Source of the DNA: Promicromonospora soli
GTDB taxonomy: Bacteria; Actinomycetota; Actinomycetes; Actinomycetales; Cellulomonadaceae
Length of the DNA: 64,000 bases
Assembly: GCF_014653785.1 (NCBI RefSeq)
Contig: NZ_BNAS01000005.1
Span: forward strand, 303,368 to 367,367
Direction of reading: 5' to 3'
Shown: piece by piece, positions 8,202 through 17,322 of the stretch
Position numbering within the stretch: position 1 is the stretch's first letter
Layout: each line of letters starts with the position of its first letter
Position numbers and translations under genes: made by a program
Notes under the pieces: generated by a model
The model's database searches: none
The model's input: the letters and a program-made list of their open reading frames with translations, nothing else
What the model was told of the DNA's origin: nothing

Positions 8202-9082
8202 TCGCCTTTGTCACGTCGCTGCGCCACCCCGTGAACTCGGACGACTACCCACGAGTTGAGGCGCTGCTGCGAGACACCCTGCGATCACTCACCGCGCAGG
8301 ATCACCCGGACTTCGCCGTGTTCGTCGTCGGCAACAAGGAACCCGGGTTCCTCCTGCCGGACAAGGTTCACTTCGTCCCTGTCGACTTCCCGCCTCCCGT
8401 CCTGACCAGAGGGCCGAGAACCCCACGAGACGCGTTCGTCTGGGACAAGGGCACCAAGATCGGCATCGGGCTGCTCGCGGCGCGCGCGGTAGAGCCCGAC
8501 CACGTCATGATCGTCGATGCCGACGACTTCGTGCACCGAAGCCTGGCAGGCTTCGTGGCCCGCCATCCCGACGCCCCCGGGTGGGTCCTCACCAACGGGT
8601 ACATCTACTCCCGGGCACGCCAGACGTTCCGGCGCCAGCGGACGTTCAACCGCGTGTGCGGTACCAGTCACGTGGTCCGCTTCGACGCGTACGCGGTGCC
8701 TGCCAGGCTCGACACAAAGGCCTCACAGACACAGGTCGCGGACGGCTACGGCGAGCGCCTGCACAGGATCCTCGGTGCCCACCACGACGCCGTGGACTGG
8801 CTCGCCAGCAACGACTTTTTGCTTGCCCGACTTCCCTTCCGGGGAGCGGTGTACCAGGTGGACACGGGCGAGAACCACTCCGGATTCAGCCTGCGCGGTG
8901 CCTCCGTCCCGGTCACGCACCGGTTCGAGGAGGCGTTCGGAGTGCCGCCACGTGACGAGCACGGCGAGTCCGTGTGGCGGGCGCTCGGCCCGCGAGCGGC
9001 CGCGGAGCGGGTGACCGACCTGTCGCGCAAGGTCGGCCGAAGGTTCCAGGCGGCTACCGCACATCGCGTGACCGGCCCCTGA
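8198..9082 (+). CDS. Glycosyltransferase, GT-A-like, in exopolysaccharide operon
   Basis: A 294-residue protein starting at a GTG within a GTGA overlap with the preceding stop; GAGGAG is upstream. It contains an N-terminal nucleotide-sugar-binding region and the acidic motif MIVDADDFVH at about residue 107, fitting a GT-A fold DxD metal-binding site. A later WLASNDFLLARLPF segment is typical of a small group of actinobacterial exopolysaccharide glycosyltransferases. It lacks membrane helices. Its 3' end overlaps the convergent flippase gene by 29 bases. Donor and acceptor are not predictable. Confidence 0.75.
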   Translation: MIAFVTSLRHPVNSDDYPRVEALLRDTLRSLTAQDHPDFAVFVVGNKEPGFLLPDKVHFVPVDFPPPVLTRGPRTPRDAFVWDKGTKIGIGLLAARAVEPDHVMIVDADDFVHRSLAGFVARHPDAPGWVLTNGYIYSRARQTFRRQRTFNRVCGTSHVVRFDAYAVPARLDTKASQTQVADGYGERLHRILGAHHDAVDWLASNDFLLARLPFRGAVYQVDTGENHSGFSLRGASVPVTHRFEEAFGVPPRDEHGESVWRALGPRAAAERVTDLSRKVGRRFQAATAHRVTGP

Positions 9083-10565
9083 GCATCCGGCCCGCGCGTG
9101 CCAGTAGGCGGGCATCATTCCGGAGCGCTCGCCACAGAGCCAGCTCGACGCACAGCATGAGTACCATCGCGACGACTCCGACGCCGATCGAAACCCACGG
9201 ATACGGCGAACCAACCAGATGTGCCAGCCCGCCGGCCGCCGCGCCGGCGACCGCGTGCGCCACGATCACCCGGACCGCCCCCGCTGCCACACCACGCACA
9301 GGCACCTCCCCCGCACGGCCGGCCCACCAAAGACTGACGGGCCACAGGGCGGCCGTGGCCACGGTGTATCCGACTGCCACGCCCATCGGCCCCCAGTAGC
9401 TCCCGGCGAGCACGGCCACGATCACGAACGGTCTGGTGCACAACGCCAGTCGGAACTGCGACTTCGTGGCACCGGCCGACATGAAGATCCAGCCAGGTAT
9501 CGCCGTCAGGACCTGGAAGACACCGGCAACGGCGAGCACCGAGACCAGGGGCATGAGATCGAGCCAGCGTGACCCGAGGACGATCTCGACGACGGGGCGC
9601 GGCAGGAAGACGAGGAGCATCAGCAAGGGGACGATGGCATGCCCCAGGACCGCCTGCCCCCCGATCACGTATCGCACGTAGGGGCCGAAGTCGTGCCGCA
9701 CCCTGGAGAGCACTGGCAGCGCCACTCGCGCAGCGGGCCAGATGAGCTGGCCCACCGGCAGCATCATCAGCTGGAACGCACGGTTGTACAGGCCTGTCGC
9801 GACGGCCCCGAACCGGGCGCCTACCACCACCGTGTCGGCGTTCATCCCCACGAAGTTCACGATCTGCGCGCCGAGCAGGTGCGCACCGTACGAGACCTGG
9901 TCGCGGACTGACGCGTGTCGGTCCGGAAGTCGGGGCCGCCACCCCGCCACACCGATCGTCAGGACTGTCGAGACAAGGACGACGGAGACCTGCTGCGCCA
10001 CGAGGGCCCAGTACGAGCCAGTCCCGACCGCGACCGCGATCCCGACGCAGACGCCGGTGAACGAGGCCAGGACTTCAACGACAGCGACCGTCGTGAACCG
10101 CAGGCCGCGAAGCAGGCTCGCCCGGAACTGCGACACGAGGCCGCTGAGAACGAAGACGACGGCGATCCAGCGGGCCACGCCCTCGAGCGCCGGCTCGTCG
10201 TACGCCGCCGCGATCAGGGGTGCCGCGAGCGCCACGACGGCGCCGGCCAGGACCCCGAGCGCGGAGTTGATCCAGAACAGGTTGTCCCGCTGACCGGACG
10301 TCAGCGTCCGCGCCTGGATCGCGGCTTTCGAGAGCCCGAAGTCCTGCAAGAGCTCCGCTACCCCAGCGATGGCGAGCACCATCGCCATGTACCCGTAGTC
10401 CCGGGGATCCAGCAGACGTGCGAGCACGGTGAGCGAAACAAGCTGGATGCAAACCCGTGCGACCTGCGAAGCCAACGTGACGGCACCACCTCTGGCGGCT
10501 TGCTCACCGAGAGTGGTGCCGGACTCCTGGGCCTCCGTACCGGCCAACGCACTGCCCCCCTGCAC
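9054..10565 (-). CDS. Polysaccharide flippase, Wzx/MOP family (WzxC-like)
   Basis: A 503-residue polytopic protein with 12–14 predicted membrane helices. It has the family signatures LARLLDPRDYGYMAMVLAIA near the N-terminus and a second-half VARFGAVATGLYNRAFQL-type segment. Members move lipid-linked oligosaccharide repeat units across the membrane, after which a Wzy polymerase joins them. The polymerase gene starts divergently at 10872, so the flippase and polymerase share one intergenic region. The start at GTG 10565 is uncertain: a TTG at 10547 has a better G-rich upstream site. Confidence 0.88.
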   Translation of the reverse strand: MQGGSALAGTEAQESGTTLGEQAARGGAVTLASQVARVCIQLVSLTVLARLLDPRDYGYMAMVLAIAGVAELLQDFGLSKAAIQARTLTSGQRDNLFWINSALGVLAGAVVALAAPLIAAAYDEPALEGVARWIAVVFVLSGLVSQFRASLLRGLRFTTVAVVEVLASFTGVCVGIAVAVGTGSYWALVAQQVSVVLVSTVLTIGVAGWRPRLPDRHASVRDQVSYGAHLLGAQIVNFVGMNADTVVVGARFGAVATGLYNRAFQLMMLPVGQLIWPAARVALPVLSRVRHDFGPYVRYVIGGQAVLGHAIVPLLMLLVFLPRPVVEIVLGSRWLDLMPLVSVLAVAGVFQVLTAIPGWIFMSAGATKSQFRLALCTRPFVIVAVLAGSYWGPMGVAVGYTVATAALWPVSLWWAGRAGEVPVRGVAAGAVRVIVAHAVAGAAAGGLAHLVGSPYPWVSIGVGVVAMVLMLCVELALWRALRNDARLLARAGRMLRGRSRDVR

Positions 10566-10871
10566 TCACGAGGACAGAAATGTCCGATCGGTTTGACACG
10601 ACTTTATCTGGGAACACCGACAGCGGCAGATTGGGGTTGGACTGGATATGACAGCGGCCATCCTGCGCATACGCAAGACAGGCAAACGATGCAAATGCGA
10701 CGGGCTCATGCCAGCTCGCGAACTCGCCTCGCCTCGCCTCGCCGGGAACAACTTTCCCGAATATCCTCGCGAGGAGCCAACGCTCCTGCTGGAGCCGGAT
10801 GACCTGCGCGCATCGCGCCCGCAAGTGCGCCATCCTCGAGGCCCGTGACTTGACCAGACGGAAGAAAGACG
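10566..10871. other. 306-base divergent intergenic region between flippase and polymerase
   Basis: No gene is seen. It must contain the promoters of both the flippase and the polymerase. It is less GC-rich than the coding DNA. It holds a tandem CTCGC repeated four times (10723–10742), a 6-bp stem just after it (CGGGAA/TTCCCG), and another 6-bp stem AGGAGC/GCTCCT at 10772–10787. These suggest a structured leader before the polymerase gene, but no known RNA class is recognised. Confidence 0.5.
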
Positions 10872-12185
10872 ATGATGCCTCTGCGACCTGCTACTAGGGC
10901 AGAGCTTCGTCTTTCCCAGCAACCAACCGCCGGCCCGATCCAGCCCCGAAACAGCCACGGATCCGGCACACTCGCCGGCGCTGCCTTCGGTGTCTGCGTT
11001 TTTGCGGCGTGCAGTAGAGGCGTCCTTGAAACGACAATCGGCAAAGACGTCGGCTACGCCGTACAAGCAATGGCACTTGCGCTTGTCGTGGTGACACTCC
11101 GGATCTCTGGATCCACTCCAACCAGAGTCTCGGCACGGAACGGCGTACTCCTATATTGCTTTACGTTGGTGGCTGTACTTTCCGGCGCGTATGTCAGCAT
11201 GTTCAAAGAATTCACAGCCGCGTGGATCTATGCCCTCGTCATGCTTCTCTTCGCAGTGCCTATGTGGTTCTTCAGCTCCAATTACATCGAGACCGCGCGG
11301 AATATCAATGTTCCGTTCTGGCTCGGCGCCGCAGGCGTGGTATCGGTCACCGCCGCGACAGCCCAGCAGGCGCAACTGCTCCTAGATGTCTTGCCGGGAA
11401 GCGACATGGCGAGCCTCGGAGGCCTGGTGCGCCCATCGAGCCTGAGCGGAAGCTTTCTGCACTACCCGCTGTTCATCTCGCTGGTCTTCTTTGTGTTCGC
11501 GCAGCTCTGGTCCAGCCGCCGACGGGCCGTCTACGGCCTGCTTGCCGCGGCCTTCGCGGTCGCTGTCGTCGTCAGCTTTTCCCGCTCAGGGGCAATGATC
11601 CTCATACTCGGCATCGCCGCGTTCGCCGTCACGTCGAGAAATGTGTCGCAGCGCGCGCGGTTCCTGTTCGTCGGGATCTCGCTGACCATGGTCCTGTCAC
11701 TCATCATGCGCGACACGATCTACGCGGCGCGGATCACTAGCTCGTTGGACCTCGAAGCCGGTGGAAATGCCGGTCGCGTCACAGGGTGGTTGAACGCCCT
11801 CGAGCTGTGGGCAGATTCTCCGATGATCATCGGGGGATACACCGGCATGTACACGAATATCACGCAGAACTTCGGCGATTCCTCGTTGGGCGTGGTCGAG
11901 TCGGGAATTCTCCAGCAGCTCATCAGTGTGGGCCTGATCGGAGCCGTCCTGTACTACGCACTCATGACCGCGACGATCATGGCGGTGGACAAGCGGCACG
12001 CCTGGTTGCGAGCGGGGATGCTGGGAGCCCTCCTCGAAACCTTCGTCTACCAGTCAGTAGAGGTCGTTCCGTTCATGATTACCTTCCTTCTCATGCCCGT
12101 CGTTTCCATGCATATCGCCGGGGATGATCCAGGCCATTGGAAGGGAATGGTCGCGCCAGCTGCACGTAAGTTTCGCGAACGGTGA
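10872..12185 (+). CDS. O-antigen ligase/polymerase-like membrane protein (Wzy-type)
   Basis: A 437-residue protein with about ten to eleven membrane helices and a long extracytoplasmic loop after residue 280 (NAGRVTGWLNALELW, then SPMIIGGYTGMYTN), the arrangement of Wzy polymerases and O-antigen ligases. It is probably the polymerase that extends the repeat units delivered by the divergent flippase. Codon use is clearly less GC-biased than in neighbouring genes, as often seen for capsule polymerases, which may mark lateral origin. Start ATG 10872 follows GGAAGAAAGACG; ATG 10875 is equally possible. The downstream BY-kinase gene follows closely. Confidence 0.8.
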   Translation: MMPLRPATRAELRLSQQPTAGPIQPRNSHGSGTLAGAAFGVCVFAACSRGVLETTIGKDVGYAVQAMALALVVVTLRISGSTPTRVSARNGVLLYCFTLVAVLSGAYVSMFKEFTAAWIYALVMLLFAVPMWFFSSNYIETARNINVPFWLGAAGVVSVTAATAQQAQLLLDVLPGSDMASLGGLVRPSSLSGSFLHYPLFISLVFFVFAQLWSSRRRAVYGLLAAAFAVAVVVSFSRSGAMILILGIAAFAVTSRNVSQRARFLFVGISLTMVLSLIMRDTIYAARITSSLDLEAGGNAGRVTGWLNALELWADSPMIIGGYTGMYTNITQNFGDSSLGVVESGILQQLISVGLIGAVLYYALMTATIMAVDKRHAWLRAGMLGALLETFVYQSVEVVPFMITFLLMPVVSMHIAGDDPGHWKGMVAPAARKFRER

Positions 12186-12219
12186 ACCACCACTTAAAGA
12201 ATCGGACGTTGGGAGTCTC

Positions 12220-13785
12220 GTGGGCATCATCGACTACGTCAGAATCGCCAGAAAGCGCTGGGCGTTCATAGTGGCCCCTGCGCTGGCATGTTTACTGGTC
12301 GTGCTCGCGTACTCCTACTCGCAGCCGCCTCTCTACACCGCGCAGTCACTGGTATTCGTCTCGTTCAGCTCTGCCCAGACCACGACGGAGCTGAACGCTG
12401 GCGCTACGTATGTGCAGCGCCAGGTTGTCTCGTACACCAACCTGGTCGGTGCCGAACGGGTACTGGATCCTGTCGTGGAGGAGCTCGGTCTCGACACGGG
12501 AACAACCGCACTCCGCAAGCGCGTCACGGCGGAGTCGCCGGCGGACACGGTGCTCATCCAGATCTCCGCCACCGACGAGGAGCCGGTGCTGGCCGCCAAG
12601 ATCTCAGACGCCGTTGCGCAGAACCTGGCCAAGGAAGTTGCCGAGCTTGAGACCCCGGTCGGGGAGGAAACGTCTCCGGTCCGGCTAGAGGTCGTGCGCA
12701 ACGCTGTGGTCCCGACAGCGCCCAGCGCGCCAAACATCCGCCTCAATGTCGCCATCGCCCTCATCACCGGCCTGATGCTCGGGGCAGGCCTCGCCGCGCT
12801 GCGGGAGATACTTGACACCCGCGTGCGCTCGGAGGAGGAGGTTGCAGCGCTCACCGATACCGCCGTCGTCGGACGCATCCCCCTCGACGAGTCGGCCCAG
12901 GATCATCCCCTCGTGGTTCAGAGCAGCCCTCATCACGCGCGGTCGGAGGCATTCCGCCGCTTGCGAACAAATCTCCAGTTCCTGGATCTTGAGGGTGGTC
13001 CACAGGCGATCGTCGTCGTCTCGTCGGTACCGAACGAGGGGAAGTCGACCACGGCGATCAACCTTGCGATCACACTCGCCGATGCGGACGCGCGGGTGCT
13101 ACTCATCGACGCGGACCTCCGCCGACCCTCCATCGCGAACTACCTCGGCATCGAAGGTTCCGTCGGACTGACGACCGTGCTGATCCATCGCGCAGAGCTG
13201 CAAGACGTCGTTCAGCCTTGGGGCTCTGCCGGGCTGTTCGTCGTCCCCTCGGGCGCGGTCCCGCCGAACCCGGCGGAGCTCGTCGGGTCCCGAAGGATGG
13301 CGAAACTCATCGAGCAGGTCCGCGAGCAGTACGACTACGTCATCATCGACACACCTCCGCTCCTGCCAGTCACTGACGCGGCCCTCATGGCCAAGATGAC
13401 CAGTGGAGCGCTGATGGTCACCGGGTCTGGTCTCGTCCGGCGTGACCAGCTGCTCCAGTCACTTGGCAGCCTGGGTGCGGTGAACGCTCGCGTCCTGGGC
13501 ATCGTGCTGAACAAGGTGAATCGGGACACGGGCGGGTACAACTATGGGTACGAGTACTACACCTCCGATCCGGGCGACGTGTACAACACGACGCCGGAGC
13601 GGTCGTGGCCCACTGCCGCTCCGGTCGCCGAGCCAAACGCGGGAAGCCGAGAGGAGATCTCTGTGCAAGCACTGGAGATCGACGACCTGCCGCCGCGGCA
13701 CAGCGAGCCCCGTCCACGGCGGCGCGCAGCCCCTTCGTGGCCGACGACAAGGAATGGTCCCGCGCCCACAGATCTCGCGCCCTGA
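12220..13785 (+). CDS. Polysaccharide chain-length regulator fused to BY-type tyrosine kinase (Wzz–CpsD)
   Basis: A 521-residue protein. Residues 1–200 are a Wzz/chain-length domain with two membrane helices (near 14–33 and 180–205). The C-terminal half is a bacterial tyrosine kinase with Walker A SVPNEGKSTT (Lys near 275), Walker A' VLLIDADLRRPS and Walker B VIIDTPP. A tyrosine cluster follows near 440 (YNYGYEYY, then a further Tyr), the usual autophosphorylation site. Phosphorylation state controls polymer length and export; the phosphatase at 20199 is the likely partner. GTG 12220 with GGGAG upstream avoids the 62-base overlap that an earlier ATG would create. An extra 60-residue Pro/Arg-rich tail follows the Tyr cluster. 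Confidence 0.9.
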   Translation: MGIIDYVRIARKRWAFIVAPALACLLVVLAYSYSQPPLYTAQSLVFVSFSSAQTTTELNAGATYVQRQVVSYTNLVGAERVLDPVVEELGLDTGTTALRKRVTAESPADTVLIQISATDEEPVLAAKISDAVAQNLAKEVAELETPVGEETSPVRLEVVRNAVVPTAPSAPNIRLNVAIALITGLMLGAGLAALREILDTRVRSEEEVAALTDTAVVGRIPLDESAQDHPLVVQSSPHHARSEAFRRLRTNLQFLDLEGGPQAIVVVSSVPNEGKSTTAINLAITLADADARVLLIDADLRRPSIANYLGIEGSVGLTTVLIHRAELQDVVQPWGSAGLFVVPSGAVPPNPAELVGSRRMAKLIEQVREQYDYVIIDTPPLLPVTDAALMAKMTSGALMVTGSGLVRRDQLLQSLGSLGAVNARVLGIVLNKVNRDTGGYNYGYEYYTSDPGDVYNTTPERSWPTAAPVAEPNAGSREEISVQALEIDDLPPRHSEPRPRRRAAPSWPTTRNGPAPTDLAP

Positions 13786-13805
13786 GGCGTCGGGCGAACG
13801 GTCTC

Positions 13806-14780
13806 TCAGGCCGCGTTCGCCCGGCGCGGTCGCCGGAGTCGCCAGACCAACCCGGCCGGATAGCCCACCATCTTCGCCGCATCCCCCACCACTACGACCA
13901 GGGGGACACCAGCCAGCAGGCGGAGGACCTGGAACCACCGCTCCGGCCTGCGCACCCAGGCACGGCGAAAGAACTTGGCCGTATAGAACGCGAAGCCGAC
14001 AGCGAGCACGATGCGAGGCACGGCGCCGAACGGCGCCAGGAACCCGACGGCACCAAGCGCGTACGCGGCAAAGCGCATCGCATGACGTCGCGGCCACAGG
14101 CCCGACTTCCCATCACCGCGGGCATAGCGGTAATACTGCTTCGCGCACCCCCGCCACGTGTCCCGGCTGGACCAACGGGCGATCGCCTCGGGCTGGAACG
14201 TGAACGACATGCCTGCCCGCTTCATGGCCAGGTCGAACACAAGATCCTCGCAGTAGTCGAGCCACGTCGGATAACCGCCGGCGGCGGCCCAGGCTCGTCG
14301 AGTGATCAGCAGCGAGCGACTCGACGGAAGGAACGACTCGGGGTCGACCTCGTCGAGCAGTGGCATGAGTACCGAAGCAAACAGCCGCTCATTCCACGAG
14401 AACCACATCGGCTCGAAGAAGCCCGAGACGACGTCGACCTCGTTGCTCTTGGCGGCAACAAGCTCCTTGAGCCAACGGGGATCGAGCCAAGTGCCCGCGT
14501 CGGTCACTGCGATCAGGTCATGCTGAGCATGCCGGATCGCACGATTCCGCCCCTCGGAGATATTGGCGCCCGGCGCTTCGATCACAGTGACCTTGACTTC
14601 CGCACTGTTCCCCCACGCGGTCAAGATCGCTACGGTCCTGTCGGTCGACCCTCCGTCGACCACCACAACCTCATCGGGAACCAGCAGCTGGGCGGCGAGC
14701 GATTCCAAGAAGACAGGAAGGCTCCGCTCCTCGTTGAACACCGTCATCGCAAGCGATACCTGAGGTATCCGGCCGGTCAT
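13806..14780 (-). CDS. Family 2 glycosyltransferase with C-terminal membrane segments
   Basis: A 324-residue GT2 enzyme. The N-terminal GT-A domain shows LAMTVFNEERSL, VVVDGGSTDRT and VTDAGTWLDPRW. A hydrophobic region near residues 225–310 probably anchors it to the inner membrane face. It likely adds a sugar to the lipid-linked repeat unit of this locus. Its ATG lies in an ATGA overlap with the stop of the upstream glycosyltransferase, so both are translated together. It converges with the BY-kinase gene across only 20 bases. Confidence 0.87.
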   Translation of the reverse strand: MTGRIPQVSLAMTVFNEERSLPVFLESLAAQLLVPDEVVVVDGGSTDRTVAILTAWGNSAEVKVTVIEAPGANISEGRNRAIRHAQHDLIAVTDAGTWLDPRWLKELVAAKSNEVDVVSGFFEPMWFSWNERLFASVLMPLLDEVDPESFLPSSRSLLITRRAWAAAGGYPTWLDYCEDLVFDLAMKRAGMSFTFQPEAIARWSSRDTWRGCAKQYYRYARGDGKSGLWPRRHAMRFAAYALGAVGFLAPFGAVPRIVLAVGFAFYTAKFFRRAWVRRPERWFQVLRLLAGVPLVVVVGDAAKMVGYPAGLVWRLRRPRRANAA

Positions 14781-15586
14781 CGCAGAGTTCCTGTCCCCGT
14801 GGGCATCGAGTCAATCTGGTTTACCAGCTGCGCTCGCGACCCCATCGGCACCAGGCAGTACGGGTGCTTGCCGTAGAACCTGGCCGCCGATGCGAACTCC
14901 AGCTTCCAAGCCCGCGCAGACAACCCTCGCCCCGTCTCGCGACCCCATCCGTGGTGCCATTGCACATCGCCGTCGACCTTGACGCTGATGCCGCGCTGCC
15001 ACGCCCGTATGCCCAGATCAGCATCCTCGTAGTAGACGAAGAACCTCTCGTCCCACCCGCCGAGCGACTCGAAGTCCACTCGTGCGACCGCGAGAACCGC
15101 CCCCATCACCCAGACGACGTCGGTCACCTCACCTGGCTGTGCAAAACGCTGGTACCTGTCGTCGTGCAGCCTGAACAGATGCTTGATCTTCCGCGTCAGG
15201 AACGGCGCACCCCGGCCGTTCTCCTGGAGCGATCCATCAGAGTTCACGAGCTGAGGAGCCACGATCCCCCCGTGCCGCCGCACCTGGTCGGCGAGCGTCG
15301 CGATCCCGGCGGGCGTGACAGTGACGTCGGGGTTGCAGAAGATCAGCACCTCGGAGTCCGTCGCCGAGGCGCCCACATTGTTCGCGGCGGAGAACCCTAG
15401 GTTGGCGTCCAGCTCGACGACCTGTGCCCCGAGCCGGCGCGCAACCTCTTTCGAGTCGTCCGACGAGTTGTTGTCGACGACCGTCCACCGGTACGGCGCA
15501 AACGGCTGGCCGGCCCAGAAGCGCTCGAGGGTACGGGCGCTGTTGTACGAGACGGTGATCAGGCTGACCTCGTCGGGGGACGTCAC
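14777..15586 (-). CDS. Family 2 glycosyltransferase, rhamnosyltransferase-like
   Basis: A 269-residue GT2 enzyme with LITVSYNSARTL at the N-terminus, VVDNNSSDDS, LGFSAANNVGA, the acceptor-metal motif FCNPDVTV, and GGWDERFFVYYEDADL. The last motif is characteristic of WbbL/rhamnosyltransferase-type enzymes. No membrane helix is evident. GTG at 15586 is supported by AGGTAGGA six bases upstream. It is the first of two coupled glycosyltransferase genes and lies downstream of the initiating sugar transferase on the same strand. Donor specificity is a guess. Confidence 0.87.
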   Translation of the reverse strand: MTSPDEVSLITVSYNSARTLERFWAGQPFAPYRWTVVDNNSSDDSKEVARRLGAQVVELDANLGFSAANNVGASATDSEVLIFCNPDVTVTPAGIATLADQVRRHGGIVAPQLVNSDGSLQENGRGAPFLTRKIKHLFRLHDDRYQRFAQPGEVTDVVWVMGAVLAVARVDFESLGGWDERFFVYYEDADLGIRAWQRGISVKVDGDVQWHHGWGRETGRGLSARAWKLEFASAARFYGKHPYCLVPMGSRAQLVNQIDSMPTGTGTLR

Positions 15587-15648
15587 GGGTTCCTACCTCG
15601 CTGTCGGTCGGGCCTCGTCAAGGCCTGTGGGTCGGATCTCGGGCCGAG

Positions 15649-17184
15649 TCAGTAGGACCCGCGGGGAAAGAACACCTGGCGTGCCGTCCGCAGCATGATT
15701 TCGATGTCACCCAGCAGGCTCCAGTTCTCCACGTAGTAGAGGTCCAGACGCGCGCCCTGGTCGAGCGACAGGTCGTTGCGGCCACTCACCTGCCACAGGC
15801 CGGTCAGTCCCGGCTTGACGAACAGACGACGCCTCAGCGCGTCGTCGTACTGCGCAACCTCGAGCTCCACCTGCGGGCGTGGACCGACCAGGCTCATGTC
15901 GCCCTTGATCACGTTGAGCAGCTGCGGGAACTCGTCGAGCGAGTACTTGCGCAGGAACCGGCCGAGCTGGGTGACCCGCGGATCCGACTTCGGCTTGTAG
16001 TACACGCCGACGTCACCGCCGAGCACCTTGGCAAGCTCCGCTTCGGCGTCCTGCCGCATCGACCGGAGCTTGAAGAGCGTGAAGGGCCTGCCGTGCTGAC
16101 CGATCCGCTGCTGTCTGAACAGTGCCGGGCCCGGGCTTGTCAAGCAGACCAGAGCCGCCAGGACGAGCATCGGCACGGCGACGACCAACAGGATCAGCGT
16201 GGCAACCACCAGGTCGAAGATCCGCTTGACCGCATGCTGCGTGCCCGTATAGCCCGGGGGCGAGACCTGTACTACCGGCACGCCGTCGACCGGAGTGACC
16301 ATCAGCCGTGGGCTCGCGACGTCGGCTAGGGCCGGCACCACCACGAGCTCCGCGCCAGTGGGTTCCAGATCCCAGGCGAGCTGCTTGAGCGCTTGTGGCG
16401 TCGCACTGTCTGACGCGGTCACCGCGACGGCGTCGACCTCGTGGGCGCGGGCGGCATCCGCAGCGTCCTCGATGCGGCCGAGGACCGGCACCCCCACGAT
16501 CGGTGACGGGATCGAGGTACCACCCGGAAGGCACACCCCGACCACCTGGAACCCGGCCTGGTGGGTGCGGTCCACCCGGCGGCAGAGGTCGATGACGGCA
16601 TCACGCGCCCCGACGACCAGCGTGCGCCGCTGGAACGCGCCCTGTGCCCGTTCCCGGTGCAGCCTGTTGGCGAGCAGCAACCGGCCGCCCACCACCAGCG
16701 CGATCCCGATCGGAAGGGTGACGGCCACGTACGACCGCGCCAGATCGAACTTGATGAGATAGCAGATGATCGCGACGAGCCCGAAGAGGGCGACCGTGGC
16801 CCGCACCACCCGGAGATACTCCTCCCGGCCCGAGCCAAGGACTCGCGGGCTCCGTGAGCCGACAACACCGAGTGCAAGCACCCACGCCTCGGCGAGCGCG
16901 ACCGAGATGAGGACGTACTGGCCACCGCGCGGCTCGAAGAGATCCGCCTCGATGCTCCGGTCGAACCGAAGCACGTACCCAAGGGCGACCGCCGCGGTCA
17001 CGGCCGCGATGTCGACGAAGAGCGCACGTCGGGCGATCACGTCCTGCCAGCGAGCTGCCGGTCCCCGGCGCTGCGCCGGCGCTGTCATCGAGGCGGTGCG
17101 GAGAAGGTCTTCGTCGGCCAGCCGCCGTTCGAGATCCGCAGCCTGGCTGTCGACGTCAGCAGGAGGGCGGTTGTCGACTGTCAA
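15649..17184 (-). CDS. Initiating polyprenyl glycosylphosphotransferase (WcaJ/WbaP-type)
   Basis: A 511-residue protein with four N-terminal membrane helices, a central nucleotide-binding-like domain (RTLVVGARDAVIDLCRRV), and a C-terminal bacterial sugar transferase domain from about residue 315. The latter shows KRIFDLVVATLILLV, PGPALFRQQRIG, FTLFKLRSM, KYSLDEFPQLLNV and SLVGPRPQ. It transfers a sugar-1-phosphate to undecaprenyl phosphate, the committing step of repeat-unit synthesis. The start is a TTG at 17184 with AGGAG six bases upstream. It probably heads the operon with the two glycosyltransferases. Confidence 0.93.
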   Translation of the reverse strand: MTVDNRPPADVDSQAADLERRLADEDLLRTASMTAPAQRRGPAARWQDVIARRALFVDIAAVTAAVALGYVLRFDRSIEADLFEPRGGQYVLISVALAEAWVLALGVVGSRSPRVLGSGREEYLRVVRATVALFGLVAIICYLIKFDLARSYVAVTLPIGIALVVGGRLLLANRLHRERAQGAFQRRTLVVGARDAVIDLCRRVDRTHQAGFQVVGVCLPGGTSIPSPIVGVPVLGRIEDAADAARAHEVDAVAVTASDSATPQALKQLAWDLEPTGAELVVVPALADVASPRLMVTPVDGVPVVQVSPPGYTGTQHAVKRIFDLVVATLILLVVAVPMLVLAALVCLTSPGPALFRQQRIGQHGRPFTLFKLRSMRQDAEAELAKVLGGDVGVYYKPKSDPRVTQLGRFLRKYSLDEFPQLLNVIKGDMSLVGPRPQVELEVAQYDDALRRRLFVKPGLTGLWQVSGRNDLSLDQGARLDLYYVENWSLLGDIEIMLRTARQVFFPRGSY

Positions 17185-17243
17185 GATCCACTCCTGGACT
17201 CGTGCATCGGGACCTGTCCATCAAGGCATGAGATGACGGCGCA

Positions 17244-17280
17244 CGCGCTGCACCTCACCTCCACGGAGAGGTACAGCGCG
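17244..17280 (-). terminator. 13-bp hairpin with one mismatch
   Basis: Arms at 17244–17256 and 17268–17280 pair except for one position. It lies 43 bases after the stop of the wall-protein gene and before the sugar transferase gene. Confidence 0.65.
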
Positions 17281-17322
17281 TGAGCCGATCAGGAAGCCGC
17301 CTGGGAGGCGGTATCCGGTGGG

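Noticed and set aside
10723..10742. CTCGC tandem repeat as a phase-variation tract
   Set aside because: Four 5-bp units lie in non-coding DNA about 130 bases before the gene and cannot change its reading frame; a promoter-spacing effect cannot be excluded but is unsupported.
12124..12219. Earlier ATG start for the BY-kinase
   Set aside because: It would overlap the polymerase gene by 62 bases and has no ribosome-binding site; GTG 12220 has GGGAG and begins at the conserved Wzz domain.
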